Source: Curtobacterium sp. MCPF17_052 (GTDB lineage Bacteria > Actinomycetota > Actinomycetes > Actinomycetales > Microbacteriaceae). From it: a stretch of DNA of 64,000 bases. Position 1 is the first letter of the stretch. Every line of letters starts with the position of its first letter. The notes beneath the pieces are model-generated. The model searched no databases. It saw only the letters and a program-made list of their open reading frames with translations, and was not told the DNA's origin. A program made the translations under genes and the position numbers. Shown here one piece after another: positions 15,832 to 24,044 of the stretch. The stretch covers positions 1-64,000 of the forward strand of contig NZ_QKSD01000012.1 in assembly GCF_003234085.1 (NCBI RefSeq), read 5' to 3'.

Positions 15832-17199
15832 TCAGGCCCGCGCGTCCGTGGTCGTGGCCGGGCCGGTGGTGGTCGGGCCGGTGACAGTCGGACCCGTGGC
15901 GGCCGGACCGGGGTCCCGCTGGCCGGCGAGGGGGCGGGGCTTGGCCGCGAGCATCCGCTCGAGGGCGACCTTCGCGTCGACCTGCACGGCGGCGGGCACC
16001 ACGATCTCGTTGAGGACCTCACCGCGGACGAGCGCCTCGAGCACCCACGCCAGGTACCCCGGGTGGATCCGGTACATGGTCGAGCAGGGGCAGACGACCG
16101 GGTCCAGGCAGAAGATCGTGTGCTGCGGGTACTCGGCCGCCAGGCGGTTCACCATGTTGATCTCGGTGCCGATCGCGAAGGTCGTCGGTTCGGTGGCGGC
16201 AGCGACGGTCTTCCGGATCAGGTCCGTGCTGCCCGCGACGTCGGCCGCGTCGACGACGGCCATCGGGCACTCCGGGTGCACGATGACCTGGACGCCCGGG
16301 TGATCCCGGCGAGCCTGCTCGATCTGGTCCACGGTGAAGCGCCGGTGCACCGAGCAGAAGCCGTGCCACAGGACGACCTCCGCCGCGAGCAGGTCCGCCG
16401 CGGTGTTGCCGCCGCCGGGCAGCCGCGGGTTCCACATCGGCATCCGGTCGGTGCTGATGCCCATCGCCTTCGCGGTGTTCCGGCCCAGGTGCTGGTCCGG
16501 GAAGAACAGCACGCGCTGCCCCCGCTCGAACGCCCACTCGAGCACGGTGGCGGCGTTCGAGGACGTGCAGACGATGCCGCCGTTCCGCCCGCAGAACGCC
16601 TTGAGGTCCGCAGCGGAGTTCATGTACGTGACCGGGATGACCGGCACGCGGCCGTCGGCGTCCGGCTCGGTGCCGTAGAGCGCCTCCAGCTCGGCCCAGG
16701 CGGCCTCGACGCTGTCGATGTCGGCCATGTCCGCCATCGAGCAGCCGGCGGCCAGGTTCGGCAGGATCACCCGCTGGTCGTCCCGCGCCAGGATGTCGGC
16801 CGTCTCCGCCATGAAGTGCACGCCGCAGAACACGATCGCCTCGGCGTCGGGCTTCGTCAACGCCGCGTTGGCGAGCTGGAACGAGTCGCCGAGGAAGTCC
16901 GCGTGCCGGACGACCTCGTCCCGCTGGTAGAAGTGCCCGAGGACGACCACCCGGTCCCCCAGCGTCGCCTTCGCCCGTTCGATGCGCTCGTGCAGTTCGT
17001 CGTCCGGGGCGTTCCGGTACTCGTCCGGGATCACGCCCTGCCGCGGGGCCGAGGTCGGGATGACGTCGGACATCGACGAGCCGGGGCCGTAGCCGGGGAC
17101 GGTGTCGAAGTCCCAGGTCGGCGCGGCGAGGTCTGGCGTGCAGGTGGCGCCGGCAGCCCGGCCGTTGGAGATCAGTTCGATGGTGGTCGCGATGGACAC
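15832..17199 (-). CDS. nadA: Quinolinate synthase
   Basis: It condenses iminoaspartate with dihydroxyacetone phosphate to quinolinate using an oxygen-sensitive 4Fe-4S cluster. The 455-residue protein has LGHFYQRDEVVRHADFLGDS, FCGVHFMAETADIL (cluster Cys about 125), LPNLAAGCSMADM, TYMNSAADLKAFCG, CTSSNAATVLEWAF, HPECPM and LDPVVCPCSTMYRIHPGYL (third cluster Cys). N-terminal residues 1-60 and a C-terminal TGPTVTGPTTTGPA tail are low-complexity additions. GTG 17199 follows the nrtR stop by 31 bases; the gene lies in the nrtR-nadABC operon. Confidence 0.95.
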   Translation of the reverse strand: MSIATTIELISNGRAAGATCTPDLAAPTWDFDTVPGYGPGSSMSDVIPTSAPRQGVIPDEYRNAPDDELHERIERAKATLGDRVVVLGHFYQRDEVVRHADFLGDSFQLANAALTKPDAEAIVFCGVHFMAETADILARDDQRVILPNLAAGCSMADMADIDSVEAAWAELEALYGTEPDADGRVPVIPVTYMNSAADLKAFCGRNGGIVCTSSNAATVLEWAFERGQRVLFFPDQHLGRNTAKAMGISTDRMPMWNPRLPGGGNTAADLLAAEVVLWHGFCSVHRRFTVDQIEQARRDHPGVQVIVHPECPMAVVDAADVAGSTDLIRKTVAAATEPTTFAIGTEINMVNRLAAEYPQHTIFCLDPVVCPCSTMYRIHPGYLAWVLEALVRGEVLNEIVVPAAVQVDAKVALERMLAAKPRPLAGQRDPGPAATGPTVTGPTTTGPATTTDARA

Positions 17200-17230
17200 G
17201 GCGGTTCCCGTCTCAGGTGGGGGTCGGATG

Positions 17231-17911
17231 TCAGCGGGTCGTCAGCGGGCCGTTGTCCGCGTACGACAGGTCGGGGTTCGAGCGGTACAGCCGGGCCGGT
17301 CGGTGCCGCCCGCCGCTCGTGGTCTCGTCGGTCGGCAGGACCGCGTCGCTCTGGGCGACCTGCCGTCGGAAGTTCGCGGGGTCCAGCGTCTGCCCGAGCA
17401 CCGCCTCGTACACGCCGCGGAGTTCGGCGAGCGTGAACCGGTCGCCGAGGAACGCCTGTGCGATCCGGGAGTACGACATCTTGTTGCGCAGTCGCCAGAG
17501 CGCGTACTCGACGATGCGGTCGTGGTCGAACGCCAGCGGCGGGTGCTCGTCGGCGAGGAACCACCGCACGTTCCAGTCGTCCGGCACGACGTTCGCCTCG
17601 TCCGGGTGCACGAGTGCCCAGTAGACGACCGAGACGACCCGGCTCGGCGAGCGGTCGACGGCCCCGAACGCGTAGAGCTGCTCGAGGTACCGCGGCTGCA
17701 CCTTCGTCGTCTCGCGGAGGCGCGCGGCGGCCGAGTCGTCGAGCCCCTCGTCCGAACCGACCCAGCCACCGGGCAGCGCCCAGGAACCCTCGAACGGCTC
17801 GGCGACGCGACGGACCAGCGGCATCCACAGCGCGGGGACGCCGGTGTCGGGGTGCGGGCGGAGCGCGACGATGACGGTCGAGACCGCGAGCCGGATCCCG
17901 GTGTCGCCCAT
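17231..17911 (-). CDS. nrtR: NrtR: Nudix-related transcriptional regulator of NAD biosynthesis
   Basis: A 226-residue two-domain protein. Residues about 1-140 form a Nudix-like domain (VSTVIVALRPHPDTGVPALW and GSWALPGGWVGSDEGLDDSA), with a degenerate Nudix box (the residues after GWVGSDEG do not give a standard REXXEE). Residues 145-226 form a winged helix (NKMSYSRIAQAFLGDRFTLA, LRGVYEAVLGQTLDPANFRR). The architecture matches NrtR, which senses ADP-ribose and represses NAD genes. It precedes nadA by 31 bases. ATG 17911 has AGGAG seven bases upstream. The dyad at 17931-17943 is its probable operator. Confidence 0.92.
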   Translation of the reverse strand: MGDTGIRLAVSTVIVALRPHPDTGVPALWMPLVRRVAEPFEGSWALPGGWVGSDEGLDDSAAARLRETTKVQPRYLEQLYAFGAVDRSPSRVVSVVYWALVHPDEANVVPDDWNVRWFLADEHPPLAFDHDRIVEYALWRLRNKMSYSRIAQAFLGDRFTLAELRGVYEAVLGQTLDPANFRRQVAQSDAVLPTDETTSGGRHRPARLYRSNPDLSYADNGPLTTR

Positions 17912-17925
17912 CGCTGCTCCTGGTT

Positions 17926-17957
17926 GTTATGGTCATTCTGACCCGAACTGTTCGGGT
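17926..17957 (-). promoter_or_regulatory. nad operon promoter with overlapping dyads, candidate NrtR operator
   Basis: GGTCATTCTGACC (17931-17943) is a dyad with five-base arms and a 3-base centre. ACCCGAACTGTTCGGGT (17941-17957) is a second perfect dyad with seven-base arms that overlaps it. On the minus strand CATAAC (17926-17931) is the likely -10, 15 bases before the nrtR start, so the operator abuts or overlaps RNA polymerase contacts. Autoregulation by NrtR is inferred from position and family behaviour. Confidence 0.6.
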
Positions 17958-18038
17958 ACTGATGACCGTATCACGATGGTCACCGGACCGGAACGCAGCC
18001 GTGACGCCCGGGTAACACGTCGCTCGTACCATCGGGCC

Positions 18039-18320
18039 ATGGGCAGCACCACGAGGAAGCACGCCGTCGTGACCGGGACCGTGCAGGGCGTCGGGTTCCG
18101 GTACTGGACGGCACGGAAGGCCGACGGACTCGAACTCGTCGGGTACGCACGGAACCTGTTCGACGGCACCGTCGAGGTCGAGGCGGAGGGCCCCGGCCCC
18201 GCGGTCGACGCCCTCGTCGTGATGCTCCGCTCCGGTCCGCCCTCGGCGACCGTCACCGACGTGGCCGTCCGCGAGGTCGCACCGCTCGGCGAGGACGACG
18301 GCTTCCGCATCCTGCACTGA
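18039..18320 (+). CDS. acyP: Acylphosphatase
   Basis: A small cytoplasmic enzyme hydrolysing acyl phosphates. The 93-residue protein has the signature GTVQGVGFRYWTARKA with catalytic Arg in GFR, and GYARNLFDGTVEVEAEG with catalytic Asn in ARN. Length matches the 90-100 residue family. The start ATG lies six bases after TACCAT, so the mRNA is probably leaderless. It is divergent from nrtR across 127 bp but probably functionally independent. Confidence 0.95.
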   Translation: MGSTTRKHAVVTGTVQGVGFRYWTARKADGLELVGYARNLFDGTVEVEAEGPGPAVDALVVMLRSGPPSATVTDVAVREVAPLGEDDGFRILH

Positions 18321-18451
18321 CGCGAGCGACACGCGGAGTGCACCCCGCGTTCGGCAGCAGTCGGGAATGCTGTGGTCCTGTCAGCTCTTGCAGCCTCGGT
18401 ACCCACCCGTCGTGGGTCAACCATCACACCACGAAGACACCAGGAGCCCCC

Positions 18452-19951
18452 TTGACCCAGGCCGTCGACTCCGCACCCCGCACCGGGTCCGTCGAAGAGT
18501 CCTCCCCCGCGGGCAACCGCCTCGTGATCGGGCTGCTGCTCGTCTCGGCGTTCGTCGTCATCCTCAACGAGACGATCATGGGCGTGGCGCTGCCGCGACT
18601 CATGGACGACCTCGGCATCAGCGCCGCGACCGGACAGTGGCTGACCACCGGCTTCCTGCTCACCATGGCCGTCGTGATCCCGATCACCGGTTTCCTGCTG
18701 CAGCGCTTCAACACCCGTCCGGTGTTCGTCTGGGCGATGAGCCTGTTCTCCGCCGGGACGCTGATCGCACTGCTGGCCCCCGGCTTCACGATGCTGCTCA
18801 TCGGGCGCATCGTGCAGGCGAGCGGCACCGCGATCATGATGCCGCTGCTCATGACCACCGTCCTGACCCTCATCGAGCCGGCCCACCGCGGCCGTGTGAT
18901 GGGCAACATCTCGATCGTCATCTCGGTGGCCCCCGCGATCGGCCCGACGATCTCCGGTCTCATCCTCAACGCGTTCTCGTGGCGCTGGCTGTTCGGCTTC
19001 GTCCTGCCGATCGCCCTCGCCGCCCTGGTGCTCGGCATGCTGAAGGTCCGGAACGTCTCGACCCCGCGCAAGTCCGCGATCGACGTGTTCTCGGTGGTCC
19101 TCTCCGCCTTCGCGTTCGGTGGGATCGTCTACGGCCTGTCGAGCATCGGCGAGGCCGGCGACACCGGGTACGGACTGCCGATCGGCTCGCTCGCCGTCGG
19201 GTTCGTCGCCCTGGCGGTGTTCATCGTCCGCCAGACCCGTCTGCAGCGCCGCGACGCCGCACTGCTCGACCTGCGCACCTTCAGCACGAAGGGCTTCACG
19301 ATCCCGATCGTCGCGATGGCGATCAGCTTCATGGCGATGTTCGGCACGCTGATCCTGCTGCCGATCTACCTGGAGCGCGTGCTCGGCCTCGAGGTCCTGC
19401 AGGTCGGACTCCTGCTGCTCCCCGGTGGTCTGCTGATGGGGCTGCTGTCCCCGATCGTCGGTCGCATCTACGACCGGCACGGGCCGCGCATGCTGCTCAT
19501 CCCCGGGTCGGTCATCATCAGCGCCGTGCTCTGGGCGCTCTCGACGGTCACCGCGGACACCAGCGTCACGTTCGTCCTCGTCGCACACATCGTGCTGAGC
19601 CTGGGCCTGGCGCTGACCTTCACGCCGCTGTTCACCGCTGCGCTCGGCGGGCTCCCGCCGCGCCTGTACTCGCACGGCAGCGCGGTCCTCGGCACCGCCC
19701 AGCAGCTCGCCGGCGCGGCCGGCACGGCACTGTTCGTCACCCTGCTCACCCTCGGCGCCACCGCCGCGGCGACGAACGGCGACGTCGCGGGCGCCGCGAC
19801 GGCCGCCGAGGCCACGGCCCGGGCGACCGCGTCCGGCGTGCACTCGGCGTTCCTGGTCGGCGCGGTGATCTCGATGCTCGGCATCATCGCCTCGGCGATG
19901 GTCCGGAAGCCGGCCACCCCGGAGGGCGCCCCCGCGCCCGCCATGCACTGA
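18452..19951 (+). CDS. MFS multidrug exporter, DHA2 (EmrB/QacA) type
   Basis: A 499-residue integral membrane protein with about 14 hydrophobic segments. DHA2 hallmarks are LNETIMGVALPRLMDDLGIS in helix 1 and QWLTTGFLLTMAVVIPITGF in helix 2, followed by motif C-like VAPAIGPTISGLILNAFSWR. The start is TTG 18452, chosen because GGAG lies five bases upstream and the first 25 codons encode a normal soluble N-terminus; no ATG or GTG fits. It is probably a proton-driven drug or metabolite exporter with unknown substrate. Confidence 0.9.
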   Translation: MTQAVDSAPRTGSVEESSPAGNRLVIGLLLVSAFVVILNETIMGVALPRLMDDLGISAATGQWLTTGFLLTMAVVIPITGFLLQRFNTRPVFVWAMSLFSAGTLIALLAPGFTMLLIGRIVQASGTAIMMPLLMTTVLTLIEPAHRGRVMGNISIVISVAPAIGPTISGLILNAFSWRWLFGFVLPIALAALVLGMLKVRNVSTPRKSAIDVFSVVLSAFAFGGIVYGLSSIGEAGDTGYGLPIGSLAVGFVALAVFIVRQTRLQRRDAALLDLRTFSTKGFTIPIVAMAISFMAMFGTLILLPIYLERVLGLEVLQVGLLLLPGGLLMGLLSPIVGRIYDRHGPRMLLIPGSVIISAVLWALSTVTADTSVTFVLVAHIVLSLGLALTFTPLFTAALGGLPPRLYSHGSAVLGTAQQLAGAAGTALFVTLLTLGATAAATNGDVAGAATAAEATARATASGVHSAFLVGAVISMLGIIASAMVRKPATPEGAPAPAMH

Positions 19952-19988
19952 CGGCGGCCGGACACACCGCACCGACCACCCGGACCAC

Positions 19989-20023
19989 ACGACGCGCCCC
20001 CTCTTCCCGAGGGGGCGCGTCGT
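19989..20023. terminator. Strong 15-bp hairpin after the MFS gene
   Basis: ACGACGCGCCCCCTC (19989-20003) and GAGGGGGCGCGTCGT (20009-20023) pair perfectly around TTCCC. It lies 38 bases after the MFS stop and 30 bases before the next start. No T-run follows, but stem stability and position suggest a transcription terminator. Confidence 0.75.
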
Positions 20024-20052
20024 GCGTTGCGCAGCCGTGGCATCGTGGGCAC

Positions 20053-21300
20053 ATGCGGTCGACGACGAGCGAGCTGAACTGGTCCGGCACGGTCACCTAC
20101 ACGGCCGAGCGGGTGGTGCGGCCGACCTCGCTCGACGACGTCGCCGAACTCGTCGCCCGCAGTCCGCGGATCCACGGCCTCGGTACCCGGCACTCCTTCA
20201 ACGACGTCGCCGACACCGCGGGCGTGCTGCTCGACCTCACCGCGGTGCCCACCGACCTGGTCGTCGCCGAGGACCGCCGCACCGCCACGATGGGTGCCGG
20301 CACCCGGTACGGACTGGTCGCTCCCGCTCTCGACGCCGCCGGGGTCGCCCTGCACAACGAGGGGTCCCTCCCCCACATCTCGCTCGGCGGTGCGATCGCC
20401 ACCGGTACGCACGGCTCCGGAACCACCCTCGGCTCGCTGAGCACCGCGGTGGCCGCGCTCGAGCTGATCGGCCCGGACGGCACCACGACGACGATCCGGC
20501 GCGGTGACCCGGACCTGCCCGGCGCCGCGATCCACCTCGGGCTGCTCGGCATCGTCACCCGCGTCACCGTCGACGTGCAACCCGCCTACCGGATGCGACA
20601 GGACCTCTACGGGCCGATCCCGTGGGACACCTTCACCGCTTCCGCCGCCCAGGTCTTCGCCGCCGGCTACTCGGTCTGCGCCTACACGCTGTTCGGCGAC
20701 ACCGTGTCGGAGGTGCTCGTGAAGTCCCGCGTCCCGGACGGTGCCGACGACGTCGAGGTCCCCACGAGCCTCCTGGGCGCACCCCGTCTGCCCGGCTCCC
20801 CCGGTGACGGCCACCACACCGCGCGTGACGGCTCGGTCGGGCCGTGGTGGGACCGCCTGCCGCACTTCCCGATCGAGTCGGTGCCCTCGGTCGGGTCCGA
20901 GGTGCAGAGCGAGCACTTCGTGCCGCTCCGGCACGCGGCCGCCGCGCTCGACGCGTTGCGCAGCCTGGCCGACCGGATCCAGCCGCACCTGCACGTCTGC
21001 GAACTGCGGACCATGGCCGCCGACGACCTGTGGCTCAGCCCGTCGCAGGGCGAGGACGTGCTCTGCATCGCCTTCACCTGGCAGAAGCACCCGGACGAGG
21101 TCGCGGCCCTCCTGCCCGACCTGGAGGCGCGGCTCGCCCCGTTCGGCGGGCGTCCGCACTGGGGGAAGATGAGTTCCCTCGACGGGGCGGCGATCGCCGC
21201 GCTCCACCCGCACCTCCCGGCGTTCCGCGACCTGGTCGCGCGACGCGACCCGGACGGCAAGTTCTCGTCCGCGTTCGGCGAGCGGGTCCTGGGGAGCTGA
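20053..21300 (+). CDS. Alditol oxidase (FAD-dependent, AldO/xylitol oxidase type)
   Basis: A 415-residue VAO-family flavoprotein. The FAD-linking histidine lies in GLGTRHSFND (His47), as in Streptomyces AldO. NEGSLPHISLGGAIATGTHG (residues about 97-116), LPHFPIESVPSVGSEVQSEH, VCELRTMAADDLWLSPSQG and FGGRPHWGKM are AldO-type substrate/FAD contact blocks. Expected reaction: oxidation of xylitol or sorbitol to the aldose with hydrogen peroxide production. ATG 20053 follows CATCGT by six bases, a leaderless layout. It stands alone between two hairpins. Confidence 0.88.
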   Translation: MRSTTSELNWSGTVTYTAERVVRPTSLDDVAELVARSPRIHGLGTRHSFNDVADTAGVLLDLTAVPTDLVVAEDRRTATMGAGTRYGLVAPALDAAGVALHNEGSLPHISLGGAIATGTHGSGTTLGSLSTAVAALELIGPDGTTTTIRRGDPDLPGAAIHLGLLGIVTRVTVDVQPAYRMRQDLYGPIPWDTFTASAAQVFAAGYSVCAYTLFGDTVSEVLVKSRVPDGADDVEVPTSLLGAPRLPGSPGDGHHTARDGSVGPWWDRLPHFPIESVPSVGSEVQSEHFVPLRHAAAALDALRSLADRIQPHLHVCELRTMAADDLWLSPSQGEDVLCIAFTWQKHPDEVAALLPDLEARLAPFGGRPHWGKMSSLDGAAIAALHPHLPAFRDLVARRDPDGKFSSAFGERVLGS

Positions 21301-21305
21301 GCAGG

Positions 21306-21319
21306 GCCTCCCGGGAGGC
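21306..21319. terminator. GCCTCCCGGGAGGC palindrome after the alditol oxidase gene
   Basis: A perfect 14-bp palindrome five bases after the aldO-like stop, between convergent genes. It is a compact member of the dispersed GGGAGGC motif family and a candidate bidirectional terminator. Confidence 0.45.
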
Positions 21320-21333
21320 ACGTGGTCCGCCCG

Positions 21334-21831
21334 TCAGACGAGCCGGGTGACCGTCTTCGTCCCGCCGTCCCAGTGCCGGACGCCGGCGACGTCCAGCGTC
21401 TCCGGCAGCGGCACCGACGCGAGCACCTCGAGCATCCGCGGCAGGTCCACGTCCCGCGGGCGGCGCGCCAGCGTCAGGTGCGGTGCCCACCGACCCGGCA
21501 GGGAGGTGTCGACGGCGCCGGGGGCCGCCCGGTGCACCGCCTCGTGGAACACGGCGAGCGAGCGGTCGACCACGACGGACACACCCAGGACGTGACGCCC
21601 GGGGCCGGCCGGGAACAGCAGGAGACCGGCGGGGCGGATGCTCGTCGGCAGCGGCGCGTCGAAGTGGGACGGCACGGGCAGGGTCTCCCCTGCCGTCAGG
21701 GTGACGTGCGGGGCGTTCGTGTCGGACGTGTGCCGGCCCATGCTCGGCAGGTCGGCGACGACCAGGGCCTCCCAGGCGACCCGGACGGCCCGTTCGGCGC
21801 CCGGAGCGAGGACGAGTTCGATGCTGCGCAC
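21334..21831 (-). CDS. 2'-5' RNA ligase-like 2H phosphoesterase
   Basis: A 165-residue protein with the two H-x-T-x motifs of the 2H phosphoesterase superfamily: APHVTLT (His42) and APHLTLA (His118), separated by the typical distance. Members act on cyclic phosphates or 2'-5' linkages of RNA; the physiological substrate here is unknown. GTG 21831 is seven bases after CAGGCT on the minus strand, so it is probably leaderless. It is convergent with the alditol oxidase gene. Confidence 0.82.
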   Translation of the reverse strand: MRSIELVLAPGAERAVRVAWEALVVADLPSMGRHTSDTNAPHVTLTAGETLPVPSHFDAPLPTSIRPAGLLLFPAGPGRHVLGVSVVVDRSLAVFHEAVHRAAPGAVDTSLPGRWAPHLTLARRPRDVDLPRMLEVLASVPLPETLDVAGVRHWDGGTKTVTRLV

Positions 21832-22041
21832 GCGTCCGAGCCTGCCCGTCGTCGAACACCGACGTCTCAGGACGACGCCGTGCCGTCACGCAGCGACCTC
21901 CGCCGTAACACGACGGAACGCGAATCGACCCGGTCGGGGCCCGCCCGGCACACTCGTGGCTGTCCCGCGGGGCGACGCCCGGCGTCGGGACCCCCACAGC
22001 ACCGTCCCTGCCACCAGGGCGACCCGTCACGAGGAGCACTC

Positions 22042-23007
22042 ATGTCCGCCGCACCCGTCCTGCCCGACCGTCCGCAGCGCAAGCGCCCGATCGGGTGGAT
22101 CATCGCCGCAGCCGTCGTCGTCGTCGCGATCGTCATCGCCGTCGTGGTCGTCGCCGTCCGCGGTGGCGGCTCCGACCAGGCCGGTGCCGCCGGGACGTCC
22201 GGCTCGGACCGGAAGGCCCAGACCGTCACGATCGGTGTCGCGGACAAGGCGCTGCCTTACTGGAAGACCTACACGGCGCTCGCGAAGGAACGACTCGACG
22301 TCACGGTGAAGCTGACCAACTTCGCCGACTACTCGCTGCCGAACCCCGCGCTGAAGGACGGGCAGGTCGACATCAACCAGTTCCAGCACATCCAGTACCT
22401 GGCGAACTACAACGTCACCGCGAAGGACGACCTGCAGCCGATCGGTTCGACCGCGGTCTACCCGCTGCCCCTCTACGCCACGAAGTACGACGAGCCGTCG
22501 GCGATCCCCGAGGGCGCGAAGGTCGCGATCCCGAACGACGCCATCAACGAGGCCCGCGCCCTGCTCGTCCTGCAGTCCGCGAAGCTCGTCGAGCTGAAGG
22601 ACGGCGGCAGCGCGTTCTCGACCACCGACGACATCGAGTCGCACAAGGTGGACGTGCAGCCGCTCGACGCCTCACAGACCGCGAACGCGCTGCAGCAGGG
22701 CTCCGTCGCCGCCGCCGTCGTGAACAACAACTTCGCCACCGCCGCCGGGCTGCCCGCCTCCGACAAGGTCTTCACCGACGACCCGTCCAGCTCCTCGGCC
22801 GCCCCGTACGTGAACGTCTTCGCCGTCCGGGACGAGGACAAGACGAACAAGACCTACCTGGACCTCGCGCACCTGTTCCAGGACAGCGCCGTGCAGAAGG
22901 TGTTCAAGAAGGACTACCCGGACGCCGTCGCCCGCGACGAGGAGGCCTCGACCCTGCAGGACGAGCTCGCCACGGTCGAGCAGGACGCGAAGGCAGCAGC
23001 GGAGTAG
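22042..23007 (+). CDS. metQ: MetQ-type methionine-binding protein with a transmembrane anchor
   Basis: The substrate-binding component of a MetNIQ methionine importer, 321 residues. After a basic RKRP segment, residues about 18-40 form a long hydrophobic anchor (GWIIAAAVVVVAIVIAVVVV). The NlpA/MetQ domain follows: TIGVADKALPYWKTYTALAK, VDINQFQHIQYLANYN, YPLPLYATKYDEPSAIPEGA, KVAIPNDAINEARALLVLQS. There is no cysteine lipobox, unlike typical lipoprotein MetQ, so it is probably membrane-tethered by a helix. ATG has GGAG five bases upstream. The stop TAG overlaps the metN GTG. Confidence 0.92.
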   Translation: MSAAPVLPDRPQRKRPIGWIIAAAVVVVAIVIAVVVVAVRGGGSDQAGAAGTSGSDRKAQTVTIGVADKALPYWKTYTALAKERLDVTVKLTNFADYSLPNPALKDGQVDINQFQHIQYLANYNVTAKDDLQPIGSTAVYPLPLYATKYDEPSAIPEGAKVAIPNDAINEARALLVLQSAKLVELKDGGSAFSTTDDIESHKVDVQPLDASQTANALQQGSVAAAVVNNNFATAAGLPASDKVFTDDPSSSSAAPYVNVFAVRDEDKTNKTYLDLAHLFQDSAVQKVFKKDYPDAVARDEEASTLQDELATVEQDAKAAAE

Positions 23008-24044
23008 TGGCCGCCCTCGTCGAACTCCGCGGTGTCACCAAGAGCTACCGCCGCGCCGACACCGGAGAGACCGTCACCGCGGTCGAGGGTGTCGACCTCG
23101 ACGTCCAGAAGGGCGAGGTCCTCGGGGTGATCGGGTACTCCGGCGCCGGCAAGTCGACCCTGGTCCGACTCGTCAACGCGCTGGAGCTCCCGACCTCCGG
23201 CACCGTCACCGTCGCCGGGCAGGAGCTGACGGCGATCCCCGAGCGGGACCGCCGTCAGGCCCGTCGACGCATCGGGATGGTCTTCCAGCAGTTCAACCTG
23301 TTCCGCTCCCGCACGGTCGCCGGCAACGTGGCGTACCCGCTGAAGGTCGCCGGTGTCGCGAAGGCCGAACGGGACCGCCGCGTCGCGGAACTGCTCGACT
23401 TCGTCGGACTGCTCGACCGCGCGTACGCCTACCCGGAGCAGCTGTCCGGCGGCCAGAAGCAGCGCGTCGGCATCGCCCGGGCGCTCGCGTCGAGCCCCGA
23501 GCTGCTGCTCGCCGACGAGGCCACGAGCGCCCTCGACCCCGAGACCACGTCCGAGGTCCTCGCGCTGCTCCGCCGCGTGAACCGGGAGCTCGGCGTCACG
23601 ATCATCGTCATCACCCACGAGATGGACGCCGTCCGGCGGATCGCCGACCGGGTCGCCGTGATGGAGCAGGGCCGCGTGGTGGAGGTCGGGGACGTCTACG
23701 ACGTGTTCTCCGCCCCCACGACCGAGGCCGCGCAGCGCTTCGTCCGGACCGCCCTGCACGACCGCCCCTCGGCCGAGACCGTCGCACGGCTGCACGAACG
23801 CCACCCCGGGCGCCTCGTGTCCGTCCGGATCACCGACGAGGCCGGACTGCAGGGCCGCATCGACCAGGCGTTCCGCGACACCACCGTCACCGCCGAACTC
23901 GTCTTCGGCGGTGTCAGCGAGATCCGCGAGCGCCGCATCGGGTCGCTCACCTACGAACTGGGTGGGACCGACGCTGACGTCGACCGGGCGGTCGGTGCCC
24001 TGCGGTCCGTCGGCATCACCGTCGTCGAGGAGGCACGCGCATGA
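23007..24044 (+). CDS. metN: Methionine ABC transporter ATP-binding protein
   Basis: A 345-residue ATPase of the MetNIQ importer. Walker A is GYSGAGKST (residues about 44-52), followed by MVFQQFNLFRSRTV (Q-loop), signature LSGGQKQR, Walker B LLLADEATSALD and the switch His in VITHEMDAV. The C-terminal 80 residues form the NIL domain that senses intracellular methionine (trans-inhibition). GTG 23007 overlaps the metQ stop within TAGTG, and its own TGA overlaps metI ATG. No SAM riboswitch core was recognised upstream of the operon. Confidence 0.95.
   Translation: MAALVELRGVTKSYRRADTGETVTAVEGVDLDVQKGEVLGVIGYSGAGKSTLVRLVNALELPTSGTVTVAGQELTAIPERDRRQARRRIGMVFQQFNLFRSRTVAGNVAYPLKVAGVAKAERDRRVAELLDFVGLLDRAYAYPEQLSGGQKQRVGIARALASSPELLLADEATSALDPETTSEVLALLRRVNRELGVTIIVITHEMDAVRRIADRVAVMEQGRVVEVGDVYDVFSAPTTEAAQRFVRTALHDRPSAETVARLHERHPGRLVSVRITDEAGLQGRIDQAFRDTTVTAELVFGGVSEIRERRIGSLTYELGGTDADVDRAVGALRSVGITVVEEARA

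Noticed and set aside
13176..16022. A 948-codon minus-strand frame covering nadC and most of nadB
   Set aside because: Only its last 334 codons (from ATG 14180) encode NadC. The upstream part is an out-of-frame reading of nadB, whose own frame matches L-aspartate oxidase throughout.
17231..17911. Plain Nudix hydrolase annotation for the gene before nadA
   Set aside because: The Nudix box is degenerate and a C-terminal winged helix is present, so NrtR is the better call.
21832..22041. SAM riboswitch before metQNI
   Set aside because: No conserved SAM-I, SAM-II or SAM-IV core was recognised. Short GC-rich inverted segments occur but do not match the known pattern.
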